NCBI RefSeq assembly: GCF_027744825.2
Contig: NC_071340.1
Coordinates: 2,797,501 to 2,861,500, forward strand
Direction: 5' to 3'
From: Synchiropus splendidus
Lineage: Eukaryota; Chordata; Actinopteri; Syngnathiformes; Callionymidae
DNA: 64,000 nt
The position numbers were made by a program, and so were the translations under genes. The notes below the pieces were generated by a model, which saw only the letters and a list, made by a program, of their open reading frames with translations, ran no database searches and was not told where the DNA came from. Positions 38,611-50,786 of the stretch are shown here, in pieces. Every line of letters begins with the position of its first letter. Position 1 is the first letter of the stretch.

Positions 38611-41600
38611 TCTGCAAATAGGGCACTGCGACTGGCCTACAAGCAGCCGGACCGTTCCACATTTCCTGCTTCCAAGCCATGGGATGAGTTTGACAAGAGT
38701 CAACGCTTCTATGAGGTGGATCCGGAGACTCTGTTCCCAGAGTTGGCTGAGTTCCGTGTGGTGGAGTCACGCAGGTTCCCACTTGATCGTCACCCACGCT
38801 ACATGGCATCCACCGCCTGTTGTATGGAAGTTGAGCTCTCCACTGCCAGCTCAAGAATCATCCCACTTCACTAGCGGCGTGCTGGCGTTGCATGGTGAGA
38901 CAACATACAGGGTACGACCGCATGTTTTCTTCCCACAACTGGAAGAAATCCGGACTATTCCCGGCGCTGTTCTGACACTCCACTGTCACTAGGACCGCAC
39001 GTGGTCAGGTACGGAGCTTACTGCAAGGTGGAGGTTTTGGATTTGCGGCGTGGCGTTCCCTCTCACTTAGCCGTCATGCGCGCTGCGCGATGCCCTCGCC
39101 CCTGGAGCTCAACCTCCGCCCTGAGGATTGACTATTCCACCCGGCGCTGACAGAGCCACCATCACACAGTAGAATGGTGTCTACTCTGTCGGCAACCAGC
39201 TCATAGCGCTTGAGAACATCATCGCGCTCCTTATGAGCTCCGTCGACTGGCTCATCCATCGCAGAACCTCTCTCACTCCACCAGAGATTTTGGAAATTCA
39301 ACATTCCGTCGGCGTGGTCTTCTGCTCGCAGCGCCTCCTCCACAAATAGCCGCCGCCCGGGGGAAACACCGCCGCTGGTCGAAGGGGCGGGGTCAGCCCA
39401 GCCGTGCGGATCATAGTCCCTCTGATCATCGCTGCTCCTCTTGGAGAGACCAGTTGGCTGCTCTCACCTCTGCTCCCTCCAAAAGCGTAGGAAGAACTTT
39501 GTATCTAAAAGTATGCATCTAAACCAAAGTCTAACTTGAATAAAAAATAAGATGCATTACTTTGGTATTTGGTCTGTTTCTTCTCTGCCCAAAATTACGG
39601 TTTATCACCCGCCACGTTCTCTTCCGGTTCCAGTCAGTGCGAACTCCGGCTTCAAAAATTTGTCTTTGTTTGCCATCGTCTCAGGAGTCCGAACAGTATA
39701 GTAACGGTCTCTCTGCCTCTTTATCCCTGATGCCAGAACTGTCCCTGGGGAAGTTTCTGGAGTTAAGAAGTTATGTTTTTCATCAGCTTCGCCACAATAA
39801 GAAGCATAGGCATCAAATAACTCTTTCCCGTCTCTCAACATATCCCGGTTCCAGCCAAAAGTCAGGAGACTTTCAATTCTGCCATTAATTCTTTTTGTTC
39901 CTCAGACTCGCCAGTTTCCAGCAGGGGTCACCACAGGACCGCGAAAGCCACCACTTTAGAGGATCACACAGTAGGCGCTGCGCCAGACCTGCTCTGTTCT
40001 CAGCTCCCTCGTGGGATGTCTGATGCGATGTCTGTCTGTGATTCTGTTCTCTGCAGCCCTCCAAACCTCCCAGAGGCAGGCAGGACATCATCATCTACTG
40101 AGTCATCTCTTTCTGAGGATGATTTGTGTCCATCTTAGGAGAATTGCAGTGTCAGATCAAGGTACACTGCAGCCCGGGTTCATCACACAAGTCATCACAA
40201 GTTTGGGGTCCTCTACTTCCTCTGACGGCTCACCTAACAAATGTGAGTCTGTCTTTGAAGAACCAACGGGACTGGAATTCCCCAGAAGAGTGGCCGCTGA
40301 CCACCGATGGCCCAGTCCGCTACTTTGCTCTGGGCGCCTGTTTTGACAGAGTATCTTCCGAAAAGAGCCTGTGTCCTCACCTGCCCATATGGATCGAGAA
40401 GATATTCGGTCATTGACACGCCCTTCAGTTTCACAGTCAACCCCCAGGTTCTGCGACACCACATGGACCAGGGTGAACTCAGAGAACCAGCAGTCATGTC
40501 TGATGGAGGAGGTCTGCGCTCTCCTGTCAATGGAAGTAATTGAGCTAGTGCCAAAGCGATCCTCCTACACTGGGTTTTACTCCAGGTACTTTCTGGAACC
40601 CAAGAAGATAGGAGAGTGGACACCTGTTCTGGACCTCAGTCTCCGCAACCAATTCATGACCAGACAGCGGTTCCGGACTACCAGGAGACTCCTGGAGTGA
40701 GTCAGAGTGTGAGAGTGGAAGACCTCCATAGATCTTAGACGCCTACTTCCACAACACAGTTTGGCCGAGTCACACGAAGTTTCTCCGGTTTGGGCAAGAG
40801 GGTCAGGTGTATCAGTACACACAGCTCTCTAGTGCCTCGCACCTTCGCCAATTGCGTGGAGGCGAGGCTTGAACCACTAAGGAGACAGGGTCTGCGGATT
40901 CTGACAGTTTCTTGGATTCTTGGAATACTGGTTGTTTCTAGCCAGGTCCAAACAGGACTCATGAGCGCACACCAGCTTGGTGTTGGAGCACATCGTGCTC
41001 GGGGTCCCGCTCACGGCATGATTTCTCTCCTGGGTAACATGGCAGCGGCCCACGCTGTGGTCCAGCTGGGTCTGCTCAACATACGAGCTCTTCAGAAGTG
41101 GATTGGGGGCCTGCACCTTCACCTGACTGCCCAGAACACATTGTGGGCAGTGACAGCGTCCTTAAGAGACCTGATCTGGCAGAGATTCGGGACTCCGGTG
41201 ATCCATCTCTTTGCTCTTCAGTCTCTTTGATCTACAGTATCACAAATGCCCCCTCTGGTTCTCTCTTCGCAGGTCCGACAACCCGCCACTAGGGGTCGAC
41301 TCTCTGGCTCGTGTGACCTGGCCCCTGGGCCTCCTGTATGCTTTCCCGCATACTTGCGTGTTGCTTCCTCTGGTTCGGAGACTGAAAACTCAGGTTCGGC
41401 GTGCGATCATTGTGACCCTGGTGTGCCCCAGTGCCCCTGGTTTCCAGAACTCGTGCAACTCGTGAAGGGCGAGTTTTGGGACTTGCACCTGGTCCAAGCA
41501 GGAGGAGGCCTGAAGTCACCACCCCCGCGCCTACGTGCCCTGTCTGTCATCCCTGACTGTATTTGTTTTGGTATTGATGGCTCCCCAGTCACCGTCCATC

Positions 41601-42440
41601 CCAATCCAGCCATCCAACCCAAAGTTAACTCTTCCTCCTACAGATGCATCAGTTCATCATCAGTTCATGCATCACCTCCACATGAGGATGCATCACAGGC
41701 TCTCCTGCACACTCTGTGGCCAGTGAGGGCACTGGATTGCTACTTTAAAAGGGTGAAATGTCTTAGATGGTCAGAGAGTCTCCTTATCTGCTATGGCGGC
41801 TGCCAGCACGGGGTAGCACTCTCTACTCAGCGTCTTTCTTTCTGTCCAAGGTCAGCCATCTGCCTGTTTTACGAGTTCATGGGACAGGCTGTACCGGAAG
41901 GCACTCAGACACACTCTCCCTGTAGCACGGCTTCCTCCACAGCCCTGCCGCGTGGAGTACCGATGGAAGAGATATGTTCCACAGCTTCATGGTCTTCGGT
42001 CTCCACCTTTGCCAGAGCTTATCTTGTGGAGGCGTCAGCGAACTCCATGGCACATTCGTGGATCATGGAGGTCTGATCAGGTGCATACTCTTCAGTTACA
42101 ATCCTTCACCTTCTTACGAATTCGAAGGGAGCGTGATGCTGTTATAACAGATCCAATCTTACTCCAGCATCATATCCATCATTCCCTCACTATATGTTTT
42201 TTTTTTTTTTTTTTTTTCCCACAGTCTTACAACCTCTGGTCTGGGAAGAAAAGACCAGAATTCCCGTTTTGGACATCTCCTTCCATCATGTTAAGCCACT
42301 TGAACCTCTCTTATAGTGTTGTATTTCTAACAGGTTAGTGGCTCAGCGACACCTCGCTCACCTTTCTCGCAGGTGAACCAGGCTCGATTCCCGTCCACCA
42401 CCTTCATTTGCGGGACTCATGATGGACAGGACATGGGTAA
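38611..42440 (+). mobile_element. DIRS copy B, leader to recombinase
   Basis: The order is leader (38611-39640), ORF1-like region (about 39640-40350, frames broken), reverse transcriptase (40370-40980), RNase H and linker (about 41000-41330), tyrosine recombinase (about 41340-42080) and 3' region. RT remains include FYSRYFLEPKK and PVLDLSLRNQFM. RNase H ends with CPLWFSLRRSDNPPLGVD. The recombinase has YFKRVKCLRWSESLLICYGG, then EEICSTASWSSVSTFARAYLVE, which keeps the likely catalytic Tyr. Frameshifts are frequent. This is the most complete recombinase end in the window. Confidence 0.78.
41246..42076 (+). pseudogene. DIRS tyrosine recombinase remnant (copy B)
   Basis: A 276-codon frame whose second half matches DIRS-type recombinases: VRALDCYFKRVKCLRWSES, then TASWSSVSTFARAYLVEA. 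The Tyr in FARAY is at the usual catalytic position. The first half (PPPRLRALSVIPDC, acidic and Pro-rich) looks like linker. The enzyme would join circular cDNA into the genome without target duplication. The usual HxxR box is not evident in this frame, so the gene is damaged. Confidence 0.6.
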
Positions 42441-43320
42441 ATTAATTCTCCTTTTGGGGCTTTGTTTCTAACAGGCCAAGGACACTGTTGTAGAATCAGG
42501 TTCTGGTGTCATCTTGAGCCTGCATTTGTTTCCAAGTTTGGTTCAGGATCCCTCTCCATTACAGGCGCCACCCTGGGGACTCCAGAGATGGTTGGCCTCC
42601 CCTTTAGGTTCATGTATGAGGCATATATAGTGTGAACCAAGCTTCTTGCAGTCAGCCCTAAATGCTGTGGGAGATTTGGCCATCCGGCTTCAGAGTGTGT
42701 GTTCTGCAAGCTAATTCCATTCCTTCTTCCCTTTTTTCCTCAGTTGGAGTTAGGTTGCATAACGGAAGCCCTGCGGGACCCTCCGAGTCCCTGAAATAAT
42801 TTCAGTTATTGCCCGTTCAAGACTCGGAGTAGGAGTTTATGACTACTCCTAGGTGCAGTGTGTTGCAGTGTTTGTTTGGGTGGTTATGTCTCGGGCCGCC
42901 ACGGGGGCGGTGTCCTCACTAGGGGGGGCGTTTCACTGCGAGGGGTCGTATTTACTCACTAGTGACGGCTTGCTGGGGGTATATTTCTCCCCTCGCTTAG
43001 CTCTTGGGGTTATCAAATAGCGAAGCATCACTAGAGGGCGGAGCACGCTGAAGGAGAACTGTAGGTTTCGTATTGTTACCATTGTTCTCCGAAGTGTGCG
43101 AAGCCCTCGAGTCTCGTCACGCAGCTACCGCACTCAGTGAGGAAGTTGAATGGAGGGTGAGGCATTATTATACCACCCCCTGTATAGGGGAGTAGTCTGC
43201 CCCCATTAGGTGGCAAGCTCATGTTTTTTTTCTTCAGTGCCGGAACTGGGTTCCGGGAGAATATCCAATAGCAAAGCCTCACTAGAGGGCGTCACACAAT
43301 TCTGAGAACAACGGTTATAG
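42440..43320 (+). repeat. DIRS-type terminal region, no gene
   Basis: It contains two copies of CTCACTAGAGGGCG or ATCACTAGAGGGCG (about 43028 and 43281), GAGTAGGAGTTTATGACTACTCC, a small inverted repeat, and CTATACGGGG-like strings typical of 3' ends of fish DIRS elements. No coding sequence was found. It differs from the terminal region at 33960-34510, so copy B's end belongs to another subfamily. Confidence 0.45.
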
Positions 43321-43329
43321 TAGGTTACC

Positions 43330-43625
43330 AACAGTTGTCTGCACTGTTCACTCACTGATCAGAGTAGCCTGAGAACAAGAAAATATGACCAGCAACTATA
43401 TGAAAAAGACTCTTTCTTGTATTTTCGCCATTAAATCTACCTTTCTGAACTGTTTTCAGAGGGTTATCAGCAATTGTATTTTTGACGGTCCGAAAACCAC
43501 CTTTTCTCGGGAAAACGCGTTTTTTGCACTGTTCACTCACTGCTCAGGGATGCCTCAGAATATTAAAATATCAACTGCAACTATTGGAAAAAGACTCTTT
43601 ATAGTATCTTCAGCACAAAATCTAC
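43330..43625 (+). repeat. satellite, about 1.5 monomers
   Basis: CTGCACTGTTCACTCACTGATCAGAGTAG and GCACTGTTCACTCACTGCTCAGGGATG mark two monomer types in the same alternation as the large array. Confidence 0.85.
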
Positions 43626-43639
43626 CATCCTCTCCTCAT

Positions 43640-45055
43640 CAAGTCTCAAGCTTCTTCGCTTGATGTGCCAGATGTGACGACTCCGGCGGCATGTGACCGG
43701 TAAGAATTGACAGGCATACGCCGACCCTGCAGTTTACCGGATCAAGTCTGACATGCGACGATGCTCGGCTGAAGCTAAACACCTCCAAATGCATCTGCCC
43801 CATTGGGATTTTTAATTGGTATTAAAGTCTCTCTCTGAAGCTCCCTTCGAGCCACTTGATCAGGCTCCTTTGGAGCTGGTGGCTTACAAAGCAGCTCTCC
43901 CCCTGTCCCTGGCCTCCATCAGGAGGGTTTGGAGAACTATGTGCCTTCTCAATTAGTCCTGACTGTATTTGATTTGGTGTTGGTGATTCGGTGGTCTCAC
44001 TCCAACCTTTTTTCCCAAATTTCTGTCTGCCTCCATGAAGGCTTTCTGTCCTTCCCCCCACCCGTATGAGAACCACTAGCGCTTGCACAAGGTGTGTCCC
44101 GTGAGTGCACTGAGAGCTTATCTGAATGGATTCAAGGCCTTCAGGAAAAGAGAGAAGCTGTGGGTGATTCTGGCAGGTGGTAAAAAGGGGCAACATCCCA
44201 AGCTGCCTTCAGAGGACTTTCTTTGGCAGAAATCTGCCAAGCAACCTCCTGGGCTTCCACCTCAACTTTTCCAGATCTCTGTTTCTCTGATGTAGCTGGT
44301 TCTTCTTTGCCTCATGTTGTCCTGTCTGCAGGTGCTTCCAGCAGCTTTGGCCAATAGATGACAGAATCGCTAGCTGACCGAGGGGGGGCTCTCTTCATCT
44401 AAATACACCTTTTTCCTTCGGTCAGGTGGTGCAACGCCCTCCCTCCTGAGCCGAGCGAACTTCAGGAGGGCTGATGCTTTTGTGTTTTTGGTGCAATAAA
44501 GTGTTTCTCTTCCGCAGCGCTTCTTCATTGGCCAAACATGTCTCCACTGCCGAGTTCTCCCTCCAAATATGGACGGATATTAGTGCCAAGTGTGTTCTTC
44601 AACGTTGGGCTCAAACTAGTGCTGTGGCTATGGGATGGCATCAGGTTCCGCTGTGTAGTCGGGAAGCACTGATTTGGCAAGGAGAGGGCCCCAGGGGGAT
44701 GCCCAAACCCACTGTATCGAGGGTTATTGGTGCCACTACACTACATTCGGACTAACAATATTTTGCGCGACCTTAGGGGTGAGGTCATTGGCGCAAGACA
44801 TCTAGTAGGCCAGTAGGCCTGCAATCATTAAGGCGTGAGTTCTGGACGTTGCAGTGCTGTCCTTTTTGCACTCCGCTGGTGCTTTGTCACCTGTTAGCAA
44901 GCAGTTAAGTGCGGCGAAACGCGCACTCTCCTTTGGACGACCGCTATACTTTTCAGGCAGCGAGTCCATCCAACGTTTCTGGGCGAATCCCCGTCTAGCG
45001 CATCTCCACATTAGCCTATGGTTCTCCCATCTCTGCAACACCCGGACTTCGGTCA
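43640..45055 (+). mobile_element. DIRS fragment, second subfamily, parallel to 34511-36000
   Basis: The first 140 bp are homologous to 30200-30490 inverted. Then 43790-44760 matches 34790-35480. The frame at 44083-44295 encodes VCPVSALRAYLNGFKAF and LWVILAGGKKGQ, the recombinase core region, then LWQKSAKQPPG in a shifted phase. It is heavily broken. Confidence 0.6.
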
Positions 45056-45353
45056 TTGAGGGATGGGAGAGGCGATGGAGCCCTCCAGCTGGGTCACACG
45101 AGGTGCCTGGCAGGGGTGCTTACATCGCCATGTCGCTTCCTCTTCTCCACGGTCAAGTTCTTGCTCTGTGGGAGATTTTATTTATTTATTATTATTATTA
45201 TTAGTAGTAGTAGTATTTTATGGGTATTTTATGGGTATTTTATGGGTATATTATGGGTATTTTATGGTTATTTTATGTTTTTGTTTTTTTTTTGTCTGCA
45301 CTTTATTCCAAAACACTTGGCAATACATTAAATTCTGATTCTGATTCTGATTC
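45056..45353 (+). mobile_element. LINE 3' tail (L2-type), 5'-truncated
   Basis: GGGAGATTTTATTTATT, a run of ATT and AGT triplets, five imperfect copies of TTTTATGGGTA, CTGCACTTTATTCCAAAACACTTGG, then ACATTAAATTCTGATTCTGATTCTGATTC. The same TGCACTTTATTCCAAgGCACTT...ATTCTGATTCTGATTC end closes the LINE at 46279-48480, so this is a short copy of the same family. Confidence 0.65.
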
Positions 45354-46050
45354 TTTACCTCCTGATCCCAATATTCCTCCCATCTCTGCAACACTTGGAC
45401 TACGGTCAAATAGAGATGGAAAAAGGGAACGATTGAAAACTCCCAGGATAGGTCATAGGGAGTGGACCATCACATCATCCATCCACATTAGGTTTTCTGT
45501 CGGAAACCCACCTTCTCTCACTCTGATCACACGTTTTCTGCACGATTCACTCACTGACCAGAAAAGTCTCACATGAACATGTAAATATCAAACTAGAGCA
45601 GAAAGACTCTTTATCATAAGTTCAGCACTAAATATACCTTTCTGAACTTTTTTTAGAGAGTTATCAATGTTTTTATGCTTTTGTTCCGAAAGCCCGAAGC
45701 CCACGTTCTCTCACTGATCAGAATAGCCTTTGAACATTAAATTATCACCTACAACTATAGGAAAAACCCACTTTCTAGTATGTTCAGCATGAAATATAGC
45801 TTTCTGAACTGTATGACAGAGGGTTATCAACTTTTTTTTTTTTTTCGTTTGAAACCCAACTTTTCTTGGGCTGAAAACGCGTTTTCTGCATTGTTCACTC
45901 ACTGCTTAGGGGGGACTCAGAACAGGAAAACTTCACCTGCAACTATAGGAAAAACACTCTTTCTAGTATATTCAGCTCTAAATCTACTTTTCTGGACTGT
46001 TCAATCACTGATAAGAATAGCCTCTGGACATGAAAATATGGCCTACAAGC
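45354..46050 (+). repeat. DIRS scrap followed by about three satellite monomers
   Basis: 45360-45475 repeats 35850-35970. From about 45480 to 46040 the satellite core recurs (GTTTTCTGCACGATTCACTCACTGAC, CTGAAAACGCGTTTTCTGCATTGTTCACTCACTG). The array ends at TGAAAATATGGCCTACAAGC, entering the DIRS leader at a slightly different point from copies A and B. Confidence 0.75.
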
Positions 46051-46278
46051 TGCTGAATCGTTCCACATTTGCTGCTTCCAAGCCATGGGATGAGTTTGAC
46101 GAGAGCCAGGCGCTGCTATGACGTGGATCCGGAGACTGTTCACGGAGTTGGCTGAGTTCCGTGTGATGGTGTCAGGCAGGTTCCCGCTTGATCTTGTCCC
46201 ACGCCTCATGGCATCTGCCGCCTGTCGTATCAAAGTTGAGCTCTCTCTCCACTGCCAGCTCAAGAATCATCCCACTTC
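46051..46278 (+). mobile_element. DIRS leader fragment (copy C1), cut by a LINE
   Basis: Parallel to 32470-32695 and 38640-38870, stopping at AATCATCCCACTTC. The continuation, ACTAACGGCCTGCTAGCG, is found at 48481 beyond the LINE, so the LINE sits inside this leader. Confidence 0.75.
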
Positions 46279-48480
46279 TTTGCCTGCTGGCAAAGCCTGT
46301 TGTGAGGAGCATGAAGATCTGGACAAGTGAAGCTAAAGAGGAGCTGCAGGCTTGTATGGAGACCACAGACTAGGAGGTGTTCAGGGCTGCGACCAATAAT
46401 CTGGATGAATATACAGACACCGTGACTTCATGGATCAGCTACTGTGAAGAGTGCATAGTTCCAACGCGCACCAAGGTGAGTTATGCAAATGACAAACCTT
46501 GGTTCACAACTAAACTCAGCCAGATTAGACGGGAGAAGGAGGCAGCTCGCAAGAGTGGGGACAGGAACTGCTACAACGAGCTGAAGTATCGGTTTCAGAG
46601 GGAGCTGAAGAAAGCTAAGGCCGCATACTCTGATAAACTCACGGAGCAGTACTCAGCCAATGACTCGGCTGCGGTGTGGAGAGGGCTCAAGGTGCTCACT
46701 AACTACAAGCCACGTGCCCCCCACAGTCTGAACAACCTCGGTCTTGCACAGGACCTTAACAACTTCTATTGTCGCTTTGAGCAGCCATTTTGCACCAACA
46801 CCTCTGTGGTCTCTCCAGCCCCATGTTACACTTTACAACAAAGGACTATGCTGTCTCTTAGTGACACAACTAAGATGAACAATGTCACTGAGACAGCAAA
46901 GTCGATCACAGACACTTTTGATGAGCCACCCCCTCACCTCCCCCCTCTTCCTCTTTCTCTTGACATCATGGAGCAGGACGTGCGCACTCAGTTCAGGAGG
47001 CTGAACCTTCGGAAGGCGGCAGGTCCGGACAGAGTTTCCCCTGCCATCCTGAATCATTGTGCTGCTGAGCTGGCTCCAGTGTTCACTGACATCTTCAATG
47101 CTTCCTTGGTGTCCTGTCATGTACCTGCCTACTTTAAGTCCTCCACTATAATCCCTGTTCCCAAGAAGACCAGGATCACAGGACTGAATGACTACAGACC
47201 GGTGGCACTGACGTCTGTGGTCATGAAGTCCTTTGAGCGCCTGGTTCTGTCTCACCAGAAGTCCATCACTGCTTCTCACCTGGACTCATTGCAGTTTGCC
47301 TACAGAGCCAACAGATCTGTGGACGATGCAGTGAACCAGGCCCTTCATTTCGTTCTGGAGCATCTGGACTGCCCAGGAACCTATGCCAGGATCCTGTTTG
47401 TGGACTTCAGCTCTGCCTTTAATACAATTCTTACAGCTCGGCTTGAAGACAAGCTTCGCCAGCTGGACGTGCCTGACTCCCTCTGCAGATGGATTACAGA
47501 CTTCCTGACCAGCCGAAGTCAGCGTGTGCGGCTGGGGACGACTGTCTCTGACACTCGGACCCTCAACATTGGGTCTCCTCAGGGCTGTGTTCTCTCTCCA
47601 TGGCTCTTCTCTCTGAACACTAACTGCTGCACCTCCAGCCACGAGTCCGTGAAGCTGATCAAGTTTGCGGACGACACCACCATCATCGGGCTCATCTCAG
47701 ATGGAGATGAGTCGGCTTACAGGAGCGGCTGGTGTCGTGGTGCAGCCACAACAACCTGGAGCTCAACGCTCAGAAGACAGTGGAGATGGTCATAGACTTC
47801 AGGAGAGTAACAGTTTCTCTGTCCCCTCTCATGTTGGCTGGTTTATCCATTCCTATTGTGGACTCCTTCTGCTTCCTGGTAATCACCATCACTGAGGACC
47901 TCAAATGGGAGCCAACCATCAGGTCCCTCATCAGGAAGGCCCAGCAGAGAATGTTCTTTCTGAGGCAGCTACGAAAACTACGACTGCCAACAAAGTTGCT
48001 GGTGGAGTTCTACACGGCCATCATCCAGTCCATCCTCACCTCCTCTATCACCGTCTGGTACAACAGTGCCACCTCCAGGGACAAGAGCAGACTGCAGCGC
48101 ATCGTACGTTCTGCTGAGAAGGTGATCGGTTGCAGCCTGCCACCTCTTCAGGACCTGTATGCCTCTAGGACCCAGAGACGTGCAGGTCGGATCAGAGCCA
48201 ACCCTTCTCACCCTGGACATAGACTGTTTGTTCCTCTTCCCTCTGGCAGGAGGCTACTGTCCATCCAGACCAGAACCTCCCGTCACAGGAACAGCTTCTT
48301 TCCCTCGGCCGTCAGACTGTTAAATTCGTGAACAGCCTTGTTGTTATGTTATTCTATTTATTTTATTTTATTTGTTTTTTGTTTTTTGTTGCACTTTATT
48401 CCAAGGCACTTTCCTAGTCAGTGGGCTCCCCACTGACCATGGCAATAAATTTAATTTTGATTCTGATTCTGATTCTGATT
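46279..48480 (+). mobile_element. L2-type LINE, 5'-truncated
   Basis: Inserted between CCCACTTC (46271-46278) and ACTAACGGCC (48481); the uninterrupted site is visible at about 32693-32720. It ends in (GATTCT)n, the microsatellite-like tail of the family, with only a trace of target duplication. Coding content is the second half of ORF2. Confidence 0.85.
46377..48331 (+). pseudogene. L2-type LINE ORF2: reverse transcriptase, endonuclease missing
   Basis: The frame 46377-47795 holds the linker and RT domain: KPWFTTKLSQIRREKEAARKSG, LRKAAGPDRVSPAILNHC, IIPVPKKTRITGLNDYRPVALTSV, QFAYRANRSVDDAV, ILFVDFSSAFNTI (first catalytic Asp), GSPQGCVLSPWLFSL, KFADDTTII (FADD box near 47660). A 1-nt shift at about 47720-47735 moves the C-terminal part to 47732-48331 (RKAQQRMFFLRQLRKLRL, SILTSSITVWYNSAT, RIVRSAEKVIGC), which ends with TGA. 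The endonuclease domain is absent through 5' truncation. The family resembles L2/Maui elements of fish. The RT body is well preserved, so insertion was fairly recent. Confidence 0.88.
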
Positions 48481-49137
48481 CACTAACGGCCTGCTAGCGT
48501 TGCATGGTGAGACTAAACACAGGTCACGACCGCATGTTGTCTGCCCACAACTGGAAGAAATCTGGTCTATTCATGGCGCGGTTCTAACACTCCACTGGCA
48601 CTAGGATCGCACGTGGTCTGGTACGGAGCTTACTGCCAGGTGGAGGTTTGCGGTGCGGCGTTCCCTCTCACTCAGCCGTCATGCGCGATGTGCGATGCAT
48701 GATGCCCTCGCCCCTGGAGCTCGACCTCTCTCCTGAGGTGTGATCATCCCACCCGCCCCTGACAGAGGCAACATCGCTCATTGGAATGGTGTCTACGCCA
48801 TTCCAATGAGCGTCAACCCTAAGAGCATGCAAAGCGAACACCATCGCTGGTCGAAGGGGCGGGGTGACCACAGCCGTCCGGATCATAGGCGCGCTGATCA
48901 TTGCTGCTTCTCTTTGAGTGACCAGTCAGCTGCTCTCACGTCTGCTCCTTCCAAAAGCGTAGGAAGAACACTTTGTATCTAAAATTATGCATCTAAACCT
49001 GAGTCTAATATGAATAAAAAATAAGATCCTTTACTTTGGTATCGGGTCTGTTTCGTCTCTGCCCAAAATTAGGGTTTATCACCCGTCAAGTTCTCTTCCG
49101 GTTCCAGTCTGTGCGGACTCGAGTGGCAGCTCTCCGG
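48481..49137 (+). mobile_element. DIRS leader fragment (copy C1), after the LINE
   Basis: Parallel to 38875-39640 with an internal deletion near 48790 (an inverted repeat of CATTGGAATGG...CCATTCCAATG replaces about 230 bp). It ends at CAGCTCTCCGGC, where the LTR-like insertion begins. Confidence 0.65.
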
Positions 49138-49570
49138 CTGTTGGATATACACCTCCCGTGTACCCCCACGAGTTTGTTTACTCGTGAGAATGACGACCAA
49201 GAATCCAACAAGTTAAATCCAAGATTTATTCCCTGACAGAGGACTCTAATACAAAGGCAGAATTCTGGGTGAGCAACTACACCTGACTTAGCGTTAGCAG
49301 AAGTCCGATAGGGTGACAAAAAACTATCTGAGGTCTTGATCCTTTATAAACAAAAGTTTCTCGACGGGGGCTCCATCCTCGTCCAATTGGTCCGTCTAAC
49401 GAGTTCAGATTTTTGTTCCTTCCTGAGTGGTTCACTCCAGTCTTTGGACTCCACCTGCAACTTCAGTTTCTCACACACACTCAACCACACTCCCTAATCC
49501 AGCATTCCTGTGTCTGTAAATAACTTCTTTATGAGTAGTACAAACAATTAATAATATTCATAGCGTAGAA
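49138..49570 (-). mobile_element. solo LTR-like insertion
   Basis: Read on the minus strand, it contains a TATA-like TTTATAAAGGATC (about 49350), AATAAA within CAGGGAATAAATC (about 49225), and ends in ATATCCAACA. A related sequence occupies 55940-56618. No coding sequence. The far border is uncertain. Confidence 0.5.
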
Positions 49571-50786
49571 TAATTGCCACCATCGCGCAGTAGAATGGTG
49601 TCTATGCTGTCGGCAACCGGCTCATAGCGCTTGAGAACATCATCGCAATCTTTATGAGCTCCGTGGACAAGATCATCCATCGCAGAACCTCTCTCACTCC
49701 ACCAGAGATTTTGGAGATTCAACAGTCCGTCAGCGTGGTGCTCTGCTCACGGCGCCTCCTCCACAAACAGCCACCGCCCGGGGGAACACCATCGCTGGTC
49801 GAAGGCACAGGGTGAGCCCGGCCGTCCAGCTCATAGCCGCTCTGATCATCGCTGCTCCTCTTGGAGAGACCAGTCAGCTGCTCTCACCTCTGCTCCCTCC
49901 AAAAGCGTACGAATAAAACTTTGTATCTAAACGTATGCATCTAAACCAAAGTCTAACTTGAATAAAAAATATGATTCATTACTTTGGTGTCCGTTGTGTT
50001 TCTTCTCTACCCAAAATTAGGGTTTATCACATGCCAAGTTCTCTTCCGGTTCCAGTCACTCCGAACTCCGGCTTTGTTTTTGTTTGACATCGTCTCAGGA
50101 GACCGAGCAGTATGGTAATGGTCTTTCTGCCTCCTTATCCCTGACGCCAGAACTGTCCCTGGGGAAGTTTCTGGAGCCAAGAAGTTATGTTTTTCCTCAG
50201 CTTCCCCACAATAAGAAGCATAGGCATCAAATAACTCTTTCCCGTCTCTCAACAGACCCCGGTTCCAGCCAAAAGTCAGGAAAGTTTCAATTCTGCCATT
50301 AACTCTTCTTATTCCTCAGAATCGCCAGTTTCCAGCAGGGGTCGCAACAGGACCGTGAAAGCCACCACTTTAGAGGATCACACAGTAGGCGCTGCGTGCC
50401 AGACCAGCTCTGTTCTCAGCTCCCTCGTGTGATGTCTGACGCGATGTCCGTCTGGGATTCTGTTCTCTGTAGCCCTTCAAACCTCTCAGAGGCAAGCAGG
50501 ACATCGTCATCTAGAGAGTCAACTCTTTCTGAGGTTGATTGGGCCGGTCCCTCTGGTCGCCATCTTAGGAGAATTGCAGTGTCAGATCAAGCTACTGCAA
50601 GTTTGGGGGCCCTACTTCCTCTGACGGCTCAGCTGACAAAAGCGAGTCTCTTTTTGAAGAACCAGCGGGACTTAAAGAGGAGTGAGGAGTGAGGGCTGAC
50701 CACCGACCCTTTCGTAATGGACCCGCCCCGGAGGCCGGGTCCACTCCTGTGCTCAGGGCTCCTGTCTTGACAGAGTATCTTCCGAA

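Noticed and set aside
39074..39343. 89-codon minus-strand frame
   Set aside because: It lies in the DIRS leader that is repeated at 48.6 and 49.6 kb, where the frame is not kept.
46118..46373. Short frames in the DIRS leader (shared PWDEFDESQ-like reading)
   Set aside because: The reading is similar between copies only because the DNA is repeated; phase is lost in each copy at a different place and no domain is recognisable.
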